DNA of 64,000 bases from positions 248,001 through 312,000 of the forward strand of contig NZ_CAMLFE010000001.1 in assembly GCF_946479275.1 (NCBI RefSeq), written 5' to 3'. Numbering within the stretch: the first letter of the stretch is position 1; each line of letters opens with the position of its first letter. Below the pieces are notes generated by a model. The model was not told where the DNA came from. It did no database searches and saw only the letters and a list, made by a program, of their open reading frames with translations. A program made the translations under genes and the position numbers. This DNA comes from an uncultured Bartonella sp. GTDB lineage: Bacteria; Pseudomonadota; Alphaproteobacteria; Rhizobiales; Rhizobiaceae. This document shows positions 1-9,399 of this stretch, in pieces.

Positions 1-1789
1 GGCCTGGCTCGAAAACCATTTTCTGGAAACAATCTTTCCTGTACTTACACCGCTTTCAATTGACCCTGCCCATCCATTTCCTTTTATTCCCAATTTAGGA
101 TTTTCAATCGCCCTTCATCTGTTGCGCCGGGCCGACCGTCAGCCGATGACGGCACTGTTGAGGCTGCCAACGGCTTTGAAACGTTTCACATTGTTACCGG
201 ACGAAGGGCACGGCTATCGCTTCATCTCACTAGAGGATATCGTCAGCCTCTTTATAGGTAAGCTTTTTCCCGGTTATGAAATTAACGGGGCCGGAACATT
301 TCGCATTATTCGCGATAGTGACATTGAAGTTGAAGAAGAGGCAGAAGACCTCGTTCGCCTCTTTGAAACGGCTCTTAAACGTAGACGTCGCGGGCAGGTT
401 ATCCGTATAGAGTTTGATGCGGAAATGCCTGATGATTTACGTCAATTTGTTACAACCGAGCTTGGCGTGCCTGATAATCGGGTAAGCGTCCTTGATGGAT
501 TGCTGGCACTCAATATGATTTCCGAGATTGTTTCGATACCTCGTGAGGATTTGAAGTTCGTTCCCTACAATCCTCGTTTCCCTGAAAGAATAAGGGAGCA
601 TGCCGGAGACTGTTTCGCAGCAATCAGGGAAAAGGATATCGTCGTTCATCATCCTTATGAGTCATTTGATGTAGTTGTACAGTTTCTAAGACAAGCGGCA
701 GCCGATCCGGATGTGTTAGCAATAAAACAGACGCTTTATAGAACATCGAATGATAGTCCGATTGTTCGCGCACTGATTGATGCATCGGAAGCTGGAAAAT
801 CGGTTACGGCTTTGGTTGAACTCAAAGCCCGTTTTGATGAAGAAGCGAATATTCGTTGGGCAAGGGATCTGGAACGGGCAGGGGTGCAAGTTGTTTTCGG
901 CTTTATTGAGTTGAAAACACATGCCAAGATGTCTCTGGTTGTGCGCCGTGAGGAAAACAGGTTGCGTTCCTATGTCCACCTCGGAACAGGAAATTATCAT
1001 CCGATCACTGCCAAGATTTATACGGACCTTTCTTTCTTTACGACAGATGATGATATCGGACATGATGTTCAGCTGATTTTCAATTTCATTACCGGTTATG
1101 CCCAGCCGGACGAGCCGATGAAGCTCGCATTTTCTCCATTGACATTGCGTCGGCGCATTCTCGGACATATTGAGGATGAAATTGCACATGCAAGAGAAGG
1201 AAAGCCTGCAGCAATCTGGATGAAGATGAATTCTCTGGTTGACCCACAAATCATTGATGCATTGTATCGGGCAGGGCAAGCCGGTGTTCAAGTTGATCTG
1301 GTGGTTCGCGGCATTTGTTGCTTGCGTCCCGGTATTCCTGGCTTTTCGGAAAATATACGTGCAAAATCTATCGTCGGCCGTTTTCTGGAACATAGCCGTA
1401 TTTTCTGTTTCGGCAATGGGGAAGATCTACCGAATGAAAATGCTATCGTTTATTTTGGTTCGGCAGATATGATGACAAGGAATCTCGACAGGCGTGTTGA
1501 AACATTGGTACCGGTTTTCAATAAAACCGTTCACCAACAGATACTTTCCCAAATCATGTTGGCAAATATCATTGATAATCAACAAAGCTTCGAGATATTA
1601 AGTGATGGAACTTCACGCCGTATCGTGCCGCTTAAAGGCGAGAAGCCGTTTAATGCGCAGGAATATTTTATGACTAACCCCAGTCTATCGGGACGTGGAA
1701 AATCGTTGCGGTCATCAGCACCTCGTATCATTGCATTGCGCCGCCAGAAGACTGATACAACTAGCACCGAAGCAACTAAAAAAGACTGA
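1..1789 (+). CDS. ppk1: Polyphosphate kinase 1, 5' truncated by window edge
   Basis: Makes long-chain polyphosphate from ATP through a phospho-histidine intermediate. The reading frame is open from base 2, so the true start lies outside the window. The first visible residues include the conserved run [17 protein letters not shown] of the PPK1 middle region, before the TTG at 122 that could be mistaken for a start. The catalytic histidine sits in KTHAKM (codon 920-922). A second conserved histidine is in EHSRIF (codon 1391-1393). About 595 residues are visible of a family that is usually 690-730. It is followed after 7 bases by ppx, the usual synthesis/degradation pair. Both catalytic histidines are present, so the enzyme should be active. 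Confidence 0.97.
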   Translation, partial: AWLENHFLETIFPVLTPLSIDPAHPFPFIPNLGFSIALHLLRRADRQPMTALLRLPTALKRFTLLPDEGHGYRFISLEDIVSLFIGKLFPGYEINGAGTFRIIRDSDIEVEEEAEDLVRLFETALKRRRRGQVIRIEFDAEMPDDLRQFVTTELGVPDNRVSVLDGLLALNMISEIVSIPREDLKFVPYNPRFPERIREHAGDCFAAIREKDIVVHHPYESFDVVVQFLRQAAADPDVLAIKQTLYRTSNDSPIVRALIDASEAGKSVTALVELKARFDEEANIRWARDLERAGVQVVFGFIELKTHAKMSLVVRREENRLRSYVHLGTGNYHPITAKIYTDLSFFTTDDDIGHDVQLIFNFITGYAQPDEPMKLAFSPLTLRRRILGHIEDEIAHAREGKPAAIWMKMNSLVDPQIIDALYRAGQAGVQVDLVVRGICCLRPGIPGFSENIRAKSIVGRFLEHSRIFCFGNGEDLPNENAIVYFGSADMMTRNLDRRVETLVPVFNKTVHQQILSQIMLANIIDNQQSFEILSDGTSRRIVPLKGEKPFNAQEYFMTNPSLSGRGKSLRSSAPRIIALRRQKTDTTSTEATKKD

Positions 1790-1796
1790 CACATAA

Positions 1797-3311
1797 ATGG
1801 ATAACTCTTTGGCTCAAGGCCGTTTAAAAGGCAGAAAACCTGTTGCGGTCATCGACATAGGCTCAAATTCGGTTCGTTTGGTGGTCTATGAGGGATTGGT
1901 TCGTTCGCCAACTGTGCTGTTTAACGAAAAGATACTTTGTGGCCTCGGTAAAGGCGTGGCAAAAACCGGTTGTCTTGAGACAGAATCAGTTGATATGGCG
2001 TTGCGAACGTTGCGTCGATTCCATGCAATTTGTGACCAGATCGGTGTTTCGGCTGTGCATACATTGGCAACGGCCGCCTCACGAGAGGCAAAAAATGGTC
2101 CAGCCTTTATTGATGAAGCGGAAAAAATCCTCAAAAACGAGGTGAGGGTTTTAACCGGTAAAGAAGAGGCTACATATTCGGCCTACGGGATTATCTCTAC
2201 TTTTCATCATCCCGATGGGGTGGCTGGCGACCTCGGTGGTGGCAGCCTCGAATTAGTTGACATCCACGAAACAACGGTTGGTGATGATGGTATTACTTTG
2301 CCGCTAGGTGGTTTACGCCTTCAGGACATGTCGGATAATAACCTTTCAGAAGCCACAAAAATCGCACGAAAATATCTTAAAAACAACGAAATTCTAAGTA
2401 AAAACAAAGGTAGAAATTTTTACGCTGTTGGTGGCACCTGGCGCAACATCGCAAAACTCCACATCGCATTCAAACATTATCCTCTCCCAGTGATGCACGG
2501 ATATGAAGTGAATGGCTCGGACATGGAATCCTTTCTTCACCGTATTACCAAAGGCGAGGTTGAACAGCTTAAAACTATTTCAGCTATTTCCAAAAACCGT
2601 CGTCAGCTGCTCTCTTACGGTGCAACCGTTATGATAGAAGTTTTGCGGAGTCTGATGCCCAAAAAGATCATATTTTCTGGCGCCGGAGTGCGTGAAGGGT
2701 TTATGTTTTCTGAGCTAACGCAAAAACTGCGCGAAGAAGATCCCCTGATTGCTGCCTGTCAAGAGATGGCAACGCTGCGTGCCCGCTCACCAGCACAGGC
2801 TTATGACCTGATCGGTTTTACAAAAAATGCTTTTGACGTCTTTGGCCTTCAAGAAACGGAAGAGCAGAGACGATATCGCGAGGCGGCCTGCCTACTTGCC
2901 GACATAGGTTGGCGTTTCCATCCAGATTATCGAGGTGATCAATCCGCTAATCAGGTAGCGTTCGGGCCTTATCCAGGAATATCACATGGAGGGCGCGTTT
3001 ACGTAGCGTTGTCAGTTTTTTATCGTAACGAGGGACTCTTTGTAGACGATGATGCACCGGAAATCATAAAATTGGCCGATAAAGAAACAATCAAACGGGC
3101 ACGTTTTTTGGGTGGTCTCATGCGGGTAGCGAATCTTTTTTCTGCGTCAACTGCCGGTATCCTGCCCGATTTGATATGGAAAACTCAGGACAAGAAAATA
3201 GTTTTAACTATACCCGCACGCCACGCCGATCTTATTGCCGAGCGGCCGATAGGGCGCTTGCAACAGCTTGGTAAAGCTACAAGTAAGGATTTGAGCTATC
3301 TCGTTGTTTAA
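1797..3311 (+). CDS. ppx: Exopolyphosphatase / Ppx-GppA phosphatase
   Basis: Hydrolyses terminal phosphates from polyphosphate (and possibly pppGpp). The 504-residue length fits the family. The ASKHA fold is marked by the phosphate-1 motif AVIDIGSNSVRL near residue 18 and the phosphate-2 motif GDLGGGSLEL near residue 143. The ATG at 1797 is 7 bases after the ppk1 stop, so the two are very likely cotranscribed and probably translationally coupled. No terminator hairpin is obvious after the stop. A split of activity between polyphosphate and pppGpp cannot be read from the sequence. Confidence 0.95.
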   Translation: MDNSLAQGRLKGRKPVAVIDIGSNSVRLVVYEGLVRSPTVLFNEKILCGLGKGVAKTGCLETESVDMALRTLRRFHAICDQIGVSAVHTLATAASREAKNGPAFIDEAEKILKNEVRVLTGKEEATYSAYGIISTFHHPDGVAGDLGGGSLELVDIHETTVGDDGITLPLGGLRLQDMSDNNLSEATKIARKYLKNNEILSKNKGRNFYAVGGTWRNIAKLHIAFKHYPLPVMHGYEVNGSDMESFLHRITKGEVEQLKTISAISKNRRQLLSYGATVMIEVLRSLMPKKIIFSGAGVREGFMFSELTQKLREEDPLIAACQEMATLRARSPAQAYDLIGFTKNAFDVFGLQETEEQRRYREAACLLADIGWRFHPDYRGDQSANQVAFGPYPGISHGGRVYVALSVFYRNEGLFVDDDAPEIIKLADKETIKRARFLGGLMRVANLFSASTAGILPDLIWKTQDKKIVLTIPARHADLIAERPIGRLQQLGKATSKDLSYLVV

Positions 3312-3804
3312 AAATAACGATTAGATGTTCGTACGGGGTTACTAATGACAGATTCATTCGCATGGATAGATTGGTTGTTGTTGCGAATTTGCAGGAATAT
3401 TTTAACAAATTCCGTTTCCATAAGCGTTTCACTCACATATTTTTGATCAAAAGTCATCCCCTCTATAGAAAATTACTAAAATACCAATATTGAAAATGTT
3501 TAGAATAAAAAATATTATTAAATATATTTATCACCCGTTAATATAGATATAATTTTTATTTAATATTTATATTAATTATATTAAAAGTTTATATTTTTAA
3601 AATTACGACCGTGAACTACAACATATTGTTAGAGAAATAATAGTTATAGGTAATTGCAAACGGCGCAATTCTTACCGAATTATTGCCAGTCAATGCCGTC
3701 CGGTCGAGGAGAACAAGACAATTATCAACTGATAAAGATAAGAGCAGCAGGTTGGTTCGCTTCTGGCACAAGGTTTAGCGTTAAGCCGCCGCTCAGTTTT
3801 CACT
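3312..3804. other. Gene-free, strongly AT-rich interval between convergent genes
   Basis: No convincing gene lies between the convergent ppx and pfkB genes. Bases about 3480-3606 are almost all A and T, with only scattered G or C, in long runs such as TATTTAATATTTATATT. The flanks (3312-3470 and 3610-3800) have ordinary composition but no ORF with a plausible start or family resemblance. No clear intrinsic terminator was found for either gene. Confidence 0.6.
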
Positions 3805-4770
3805 CTAGTCCTGTGATAATGATGCCGAGCTTATATTTTTACCTTTGCGAGCGAGATAATTATAGAGCCGCTTGATATTCGGTAATTGGCAGAGACCATT
3901 ACCTTTTTCAGCTACAGCAGCTGTTCCACAGGCGGTTGCCAATCGGAAAGCATCCTCGGCTTCCCATCCGGATGCCAAACCGTGAACCATGCCTGCTACG
4001 AAACTATCGCCCGCACCGGATGCACTGATAACACGCACATGAGGTGAGGGAAGATAGAGTGTCTTATCCTTGGTGGCTAAAACAGCTCCCTGATGTCCTA
4101 ATGTAACAGTAATGATTTCAGATGCACCTTTGAGGCAATATTCTTGTGCTGCTTTCGCAATATCGTCAGTCAGATTGTATGTTTTTCCGGTAACGGCCTC
4201 GAATTCACCCTGACTTGGCTTTACCAGTGTCAAACCGCCTTTATCAAGGACGTGCTTCAGGGCATCACCCGACGTATCAATGACGATACGTGCATTTCGC
4301 TTTTTGGCAATGTCGATCAATAAATCGTATACGTTGATTGGAACGTTTCGTGGAAGACTGCCGCTTACAACAATCCAATCCCACTCGAGTTTTTCGGTTT
4401 CCTTGACGACGGCTTTCCATTCCGTCTCTTGCATGATGGGCCCTTCGGCGATGAAGCGGTATTCCATGCCGGACGCTCTTTCGTGAATAACGTTATTGAC
4501 GCGGGTGTTTCCGGAAATAGCAATTTTAATACACTGAATGCCACGATCATCCAGAAGATGATTTAAAACATTCCCCATAATGCCGCCGCTTGCGTAAAGT
4601 GCTTTGACGTCTCCACCAAGGCGATGAATAACGCGGGCAACGTTGATGCCGCCACCGCCGGGATGAAAGCTTTCATCAGATGTTCGAATTTTGTGAGTTG
4701 GACGCACGACCTCTGCTTCACTGGCTGCATCAACAGTAGGATTGAATGTTACTGTAAGGACTTTTTCCAT
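3805..4770 (-). CDS. PfkB-family hexose kinase (1-phosphofructokinase/Pfk-2 type)
   Basis: Ribokinase-superfamily sugar-phosphate kinase. The TVTFNPTVD start, the sugar-binding GGGGINVAR segment near residue 40 and the C-terminal anion hole/catalytic base motif ASGAGDSF near residue 250 are those of the Pfk-2/FruK/LacC group. Substrate (fructose-6-P, fructose-1-P or tagatose-6-P) cannot be decided from sequence alone. I chose the ATG at 4770 because AGAGG lies about 6 bases upstream. The first in-frame ATG at 4785 has no such site and would put the AGAGG inside the gene. That gives 321 residues, normal for the family. It lies 71 bases downstream of rnd on the same strand and may share its transcript. 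No PTS or fru partner genes are adjacent. Confidence 0.85.
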   Translation of the reverse strand: MEKVLTVTFNPTVDAASEAEVVRPTHKIRTSDESFHPGGGGINVARVIHRLGGDVKALYASGGIMGNVLNHLLDDRGIQCIKIAISGNTRVNNVIHERASGMEYRFIAEGPIMQETEWKAVVKETEKLEWDWIVVSGSLPRNVPINVYDLLIDIAKKRNARIVIDTSGDALKHVLDKGGLTLVKPSQGEFEAVTGKTYNLTDDIAKAAQEYCLKGASEIITVTLGHQGAVLATKDKTLYLPSPHVRVISASGAGDSFVAGMVHGLASGWEAEDAFRLATACGTAAVAEKGNGLCQLPNIKRLYNYLARKGKNISSASLSQD

Positions 4771-4841
4771 CATCTGCCTCTGCATATAAAACGCATATGT
4801 TTTAAAAATATAGACAGGTTAAGTTGATTATTTCTTTCTGG

Positions 4842-5993
4842 TTAGATTTCTTTTGTCAATATCTTACCATTCTGAAAGTAAAAACCTAAATGACCACCCA
4901 GCATTTTCTCAGCTTTTTTGCCGAATATATCATACCGCCATCCTTCCATTGTCGGAAGTCCTGCCAAGTTTTCCTGCTTCGCAATTTTTTCCAGATCATC
5001 ATTATTCGCTATAATGCGCGGCGCGATATTTTCTTCATCGGCAACAAGTTTCAAAAGAACCCGTAAGAGTTCAATTGCCGCTGCAGTTCCGTTACCGAGT
5101 GCTACATGTTTATGTATCGGTGGCAAATTGCTTGTATCCACTGAAAGACCCGCCTGCACCGCATTCAATAATTCACCAGCGCTGTTTGAACGCGACCAAC
5201 CTTTAGGAATACTGCGAAGTCGCGAAAGCGCTGTTTCATTCTTCGGTTGTTGCGTTGCGATTTCGATAAGGCATTCATCCTTCAGAACGCGCCCGCGTGG
5301 AACATTGCGATTCTTTGCTTCCTGCTCTCTCCAGGCTGCTACCTGTTGGAGAACCGCAAGCTCGCGTGGTTTGCGAATGCGTCCCTTAATCCTTTTCCAG
5401 GCTTCGTCATTGGGCAAAATGTATGTTTTTGGCGATGTCAGAACTGCCATCTCATCGTCAATCCAATGGCTTCTGCCGTTTTTTTCAAGTTGTTTCTTAA
5501 GATATTTATAAACATCCCGTAAGTGGGTGACGTCGGCCAATGCGTATGACAATTGTTTGTCATTAAGCGGTCGCCGGCTCCAATCGGTATAACGGGAAGA
5601 TTTATCAATATGCTCACCCGTAATGCGTTCTACAATTTGTTCATAAGAAACGCTTTCACCGAAGCCACAGACAGAACCAGCAACCTGAGTGTCAAACAAC
5701 GGCACAGGAATAACTTTTCCAAGCTTATATATGATTTCGACGTCTTGTCTTGCAGCGTGAAAAACTTTGACCAAGTTTTCATTTTTCATCAATTCGAACA
5801 ATGGAGACAAATCAATATCGGTGGAAAGCGGGTCAACGATTACAGCAATATCAGGTGACGCCAACTGGATCAGGCATAGCTGCGGCCAGTAAGTTGATTC
5901 ACGCATAAATTCGGTATCAACCGTTACAAAATCGGATGTAACAAGCGTTGCAATAACGTCTTTTAGAGCAGAGGTAGTGGTAATAACTTTCAT
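4842..5993 (-). CDS. rnd: Ribonuclease D
   Basis: 3'-5' exoribonuclease of the DEDDy group acting in tRNA 3'-end maturation. The exonuclease motifs are visible in order: Exo I VDTEFMRE near residue 21, Exo II HAARQDVE near residue 80, and Exo III YALADVTHL near residue 150. An HRDC-type helical region follows (about residues 205-290). The 383-residue length matches the family. It is divergent from aspS across about 150 bases. In rhizobia I recall rnd lying beside ppx and aspS. Here it has that neighbourhood but faces ppx with pfkB between. Confidence 0.95.
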   Translation of the reverse strand: MKVITTTSALKDVIATLVTSDFVTVDTEFMRESTYWPQLCLIQLASPDIAVIVDPLSTDIDLSPLFELMKNENLVKVFHAARQDVEIIYKLGKVIPVPLFDTQVAGSVCGFGESVSYEQIVERITGEHIDKSSRYTDWSRRPLNDKQLSYALADVTHLRDVYKYLKKQLEKNGRSHWIDDEMAVLTSPKTYILPNDEAWKRIKGRIRKPRELAVLQQVAAWREQEAKNRNVPRGRVLKDECLIEIATQQPKNETALSRLRSIPKGWSRSNSAGELLNAVQAGLSVDTSNLPPIHKHVALGNGTAAAIELLRVLLKLVADEENIAPRIIANNDDLEKIAKQENLAGLPTMEGWRYDIFGKKAEKMLGGHLGFYFQNGKILTKEI

Positions 5994-6064
5994 ATCTATC
6001 GCTATAACTTATTATATATGATTTGTCTTTTGCTATATTTTTTCATACACAATCCTTCCATAGC

Positions 6065-6093
6065 TTGACAAATGTGTGGCAAAATGCGCTTTT
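6065..6093 (+). promoter_or_regulatory. Candidate promoter for aspS
   Basis: A perfect -35 hexamer TTGACA lies at 6065-6070, 71 bases upstream of the chosen aspS start. The -10 region 17-18 bases downstream is poor (GCTTTT), and it falls in a small inverted repeat GCAAAA-TGCGC-TTTTGC. The -35 match is clear but the -10 is not, so this is a weak prediction. Confidence 0.3.
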
Positions 6094-6141
6094 GCGCACA
6101 AGTGGATTATTTCAGAATGCATGAAACAAAAAGGCAAGACT

Positions 6142-7932
6142 ATGCATCGTTATCGCAGTCATAACTGTGCCGCTCTTCGTAAGAGCGATGTTAAATCAAA
6201 AGTTCGGCTCTCTGGATGGGTTAATCGCGTCCGTGACCATGGTGGTATATTGTTTATCGATTTGCGTGATAATTACGGCATAACACAAATCGTCGCCGAC
6301 CCGGATTCTCCCGCTTTCAAAATTGCCGAGATGGTAAGGAGCGAATGGGTATTACGGGTTGACGGTGAAGTTCGGGCACGTTCCGACGATACGGTCAATA
6401 CCAATCTTCCGACTGGAGAAGTCGAGGTATTCGCCGACGAAATCGAAATTCTATCGAAATCGGACGAGTTGCCTTTGCCTGTTTTTGGCGAACCCGATTA
6501 TCCTGAAGATATCCGCTTGAAATATCGTTTTCTGGATTTGAGACGCGAAACTTTGCACAAAAATATCTTGCAAAGGACAAAAATCATTGCGGCTATCCGT
6601 CGGCGTATGCAAGAAGCTGAGTTTACTGAATTTTCGACACCAATTCTAACAGCTTCATCACCAGAAGGTGCGCGCGACTTTTTGGTACCGAGTCGCATAC
6701 ATCCCGGAAAGTTTTACGCTTTGCCGCAAGCACCGCAGCAATATAAACAACTTTTGATGATGTCGGGTTTTGATCGTTATTTTCAGATTGCCCCGTGTTT
6801 TCGCGATGAAGATCCCCGTGCCGACCGGCTTCCGGGGGAATTTTATCAATTGGATATGGAAATGAGTTTCGTCGAGCAGGAAGACATCTTGCAGATTATG
6901 GAACCGATCATCCGCGGTATCTTCGAGGAGTTTTCCAACGGCAAACCGGTCACACAAAAATTTCCGCGAATTCCATATAACGAAGCAATGAGAAAATACG
7001 GTTCGGATAAACCGGACCTACGCAATCCCATTGTCATGGAAGAGGTCAGCGAACATTTCCGCGGTTCAGGGTTCAAGGTATTCGCCAATATATTGGAAAA
7101 TGATACAAAAGCGGAAGTCTGGGGTATACCAGTCAAAACCGGTGGTAGCCGTGCATTCTGCGATCGTATGAATTCATGGGCGCAAGGTGAGGGACAACCG
7201 GGATTAGGTTATATCTTCTGGCGCAAAGAAGGCGATCGCATTGAAGGTGCAGGTCCGATTGCTAAAAATATCGGGCCGGAGCGGACGGAAGCCATACGCA
7301 ACCAACTAAAACTTGCTGATGGCGACGCCTGTTTCTTTGTAGCTGGCGACCCGCGTAAATTTGCGCTTTTTGCAGGAGCCGCGAGAACACGAGCAGGTGA
7401 AGAGCTTAATCTTGTCGACCGCGATCAGTTTTCACTGGCCTGGATTGTTGACTTCCCGTTCTTTGAATGGAACGAGGACGAAAAACACATCGAATTTTCT
7501 CATAATCCGTTCTCTATGCCTCAAGGCGGCAAAAAAGCGTTGGATACTGAAGAGCCGTTGAATATCAAGGCTTACCAATATGACGTGGTTTGCAATGGTT
7601 TCGAACTTGGTTCAGGCGGCATTCGTAATCATTCGCCCGAGACTATGGTGCGGGCTTTCGAGATTGCCGGTTTGTCGAAAGAAACGGTCGAAGAGCGTTT
7701 CGGTGCACTTTATCGGGCTTTTCACTATGGCGCACCGCCTCACGGTGGCATGGCTTGTGGAATTGACCGTATGGTCATGTTACTTCTTGGCGTCAAGAAC
7801 TTGCGTGAAATTTCGCTGTTCCCGATGAACCAACAGGCGCTTGATCTTTTGATGGGAGCACCATCGGAAGTGACAGCAACACAATTAAGCGAGTTATCAC
7901 TTCGTATTGCACCTTTAAAAAAGACCAATTGA
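6142..7932 (+). CDS. aspS: Aspartate--tRNA ligase
   Basis: Class II aminoacyl-tRNA synthetase charging tRNA-Asp in the cytoplasm. The N-terminal OB-fold anticodon domain is seen in the first 110 residues ([14 protein letters not shown]). Motif 2 is visible as [10 protein letters not shown] near residue 220 and motif 3 as [12 protein letters not shown] near residue 535. I chose the ATG at 6142 (596 residues) because the protein then starts [10 protein letters not shown], as in relatives, with AAAGG about 9 bases upstream. The frame is also open back to an ATG at 6076, but that 22-residue extension covers the likely promoter. In many alphaproteobacteria this enzyme also mischarges tRNA-Asn for GatCAB; the sequence does not settle that. 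Confidence 0.96.
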   Translation: MHRYRSHNCAALRKSDVKSKVRLSGWVNRVRDHGGILFIDLRDNYGITQIVADPDSPAFKIAEMVRSEWVLRVDGEVRARSDDTVNTNLPTGEVEVFADEIEILSKSDELPLPVFGEPDYPEDIRLKYRFLDLRRETLHKNILQRTKIIAAIRRRMQEAEFTEFSTPILTASSPEGARDFLVPSRIHPGKFYALPQAPQQYKQLLMMSGFDRYFQIAPCFRDEDPRADRLPGEFYQLDMEMSFVEQEDILQIMEPIIRGIFEEFSNGKPVTQKFPRIPYNEAMRKYGSDKPDLRNPIVMEEVSEHFRGSGFKVFANILENDTKAEVWGIPVKTGGSRAFCDRMNSWAQGEGQPGLGYIFWRKEGDRIEGAGPIAKNIGPERTEAIRNQLKLADGDACFFVAGDPRKFALFAGAARTRAGEELNLVDRDQFSLAWIVDFPFFEWNEDEKHIEFSHNPFSMPQGGKKALDTEEPLNIKAYQYDVVCNGFELGSGGIRNHSPETMVRAFEIAGLSKETVEERFGALYRAFHYGAPPHGGMACGIDRMVMLLLGVKNLREISLFPMNQQALDLLMGAPSEVTATQLSELSLRIAPLKKTN

Positions 7933-7950
7933 TTATAAGCACATAAACAA

Positions 7951-7975
7951 AAAACCCGGCAAAAGCCGGGTTTTT
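7951..7975. terminator. Bidirectional intrinsic terminator between aspS and a convergent gene
   Basis: The stem AAACCCGGC (7952-7960) pairs perfectly with GCCGGGTTT (7965-7973) around an AAAA loop. It is followed by T residues on the plus strand and, read on the other strand, by T residues as well. It lies 18 bases after the aspS stop and 15 bases after the stop of the exported protein gene, so it serves both. Confidence 0.9.
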
Positions 7976-7989
7976 CGTAACGGGCATAA

Positions 7990-9267
7990 TTATTTATTTG
8001 CTTCCACTTTAACTTTTAACAAGTTGATCAATTTTGCCGCAGAAATGCTTCCTGTAGCATAAAGGACTGTTAGAGGAATTGTTTTACCTGGTGTTGCGCT
8101 AACAGTCAGTGATTTTGGATTATCAAGGAAATTTCCTATTTGTTCAGAGGTATTCTTGACAAATTCCGGATCGTCAATTTTAGCACCGATCAGTGGCAAC
8201 GTGGCCTTGAGCTCAGTTATAAAATCTTCACGCGTGACACCATTTTGCTTAGCATAATAATCAAGGATCCTATTCGTTAGGGACTTGTCATCGTAATGTA
8301 TCGTGACATCGCCAAATTTTAATTGCTGGATAACTCCCATAACACTCAACATTTCAGCTGTAGTGTCATCTTGTTTGGTTGCAGCCTGTAGTTGTTTTAA
8401 GTTTTTGACGTTGTTGATCAGGTCTTCGGTAATTCCGTCAATATTTGTGCTCAACGTCAATTTTCCGGCGTTATCAATCGTAATCTCGCTGCGGTCGCCA
8501 ACATATTTACCGCTTTCGCTATCCCAATTTGCGTGAAAATTCAGAGAACCTGACAGTTTGTCATATCCGAGGTCCTTCAGCCATTTAGCCCCCTCAGGAT
8601 TATCGCTCTTTTCGGGCTCGTAATAGAATGATTTTATGCTGCCACTAAGGTCTACACGTTTTGTATCTGGCTGCAAAAGGTAGATTGTATTGAAAGCTTC
8701 AACGTTTAAAAAGGTCTGATCTTGATGTGTCAAATAAATCTCACCGATTGTAGAACTTTCATAGGGAAAATAGAGAAATAGCGGATTCGTGTTCTTTTTG
8801 GATGCGAGCCTGATTTTTTCGATAGAAATATCTTTCAGATTGAATGTAACTTCAGGTGTCGCACTTCTGAGCATCGGGATCGAAACATTTTCTGCATAAT
8901 AATTTCCGTCCTGATCCTCGGTCACATTTTTAAAGCGTAGGCTGTCGATTTTATCAAAAACCAAGGTCGCAGCGGGGCTCACATTTCCGTCTGGCTCTTT
9001 CGATTGTTTGTCCGAAGAGGAAGACTGATCAGTTTGCGCTGCGCTGTTTTGCAACTCCTGAAGCCTTATTGTTACATCACGCAAAACGATGTCATTACCT
9101 TCAGCTTCACAATTCGATGAAGAAATCGATAATTCGGTATGTTTCATACTTTCTTGCAAGCGGGAATTGAAAGCATTCGGATCAACGGCCCAAGCAGATA
9201 TGGGAACTGTTGTCGTTATTAAAAGCGTTAATGTCGATAATGTTAATGCACCTTGAAATCGTCTCAT
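7990..9267 (-). CDS. Exported protein of unknown function
   Basis: Not recognised. The product (425 residues) begins with a Sec signal peptide ending ISAWA, with predicted cleavage before VDPN, so it should be periplasmic or surface exposed. The rest is hydrophilic and has no other membrane segment. A low-complexity Ser/Gln/Asp stretch at about residues 80-100 is followed by a beta-rich region with repeated short strands (FNLKDISIEKIRLASK, VDLSGSIKSFYYEPE), recalling AsmA/YdgA-like or lipid-transfer proteins. That resemblance is impressionistic. The ATG at 9267 is preferred over 9294 because AAAAGG lies 9 bases upstream and it starts a clean signal peptide. It is divergent from parC and shares a terminator with aspS. 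Confidence 0.75.
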   Translation of the reverse strand: MRRFQGALTLSTLTLLITTTVPISAWAVDPNAFNSRLQESMKHTELSISSSNCEAEGNDIVLRDVTIRLQELQNSAAQTDQSSSSDKQSKEPDGNVSPAATLVFDKIDSLRFKNVTEDQDGNYYAENVSIPMLRSATPEVTFNLKDISIEKIRLASKKNTNPLFLYFPYESSTIGEIYLTHQDQTFLNVEAFNTIYLLQPDTKRVDLSGSIKSFYYEPEKSDNPEGAKWLKDLGYDKLSGSLNFHANWDSESGKYVGDRSEITIDNAGKLTLSTNIDGITEDLINNVKNLKQLQAATKQDDTTAEMLSVMGVIQQLKFGDVTIHYDDKSLTNRILDYYAKQNGVTREDFITELKATLPLIGAKIDDPEFVKNTSEQIGNFLDNPKSLTVSATPGKTIPLTVLYATGSISAAKLINLLKVKVEANK

Positions 9268-9399
9268 CAGAAGACACCTTTTCTCTTCAGTCATTTAATT
9301 GGCTTTTGCGCGTCTGTTTGCAATTGTTATCACAGTTAAGTAAAACCGAAAACAAGTCCATGACTTGCGGTAGATTCAGCGAATTGCTATTCGATAATT

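Noticed and set aside
716..1393. Minus-strand 225-codon frame inside ppk1
   Set aside because: It lies wholly opposite the conserved catalytic part of ppk1 and has no family resemblance. Stop-poor antisense frames are expected here.
6076..6141. N-terminal extension of aspS
   Set aside because: The frame is open, but relatives start at MHRYRSH and the extension overlies the TTGACA promoter element.
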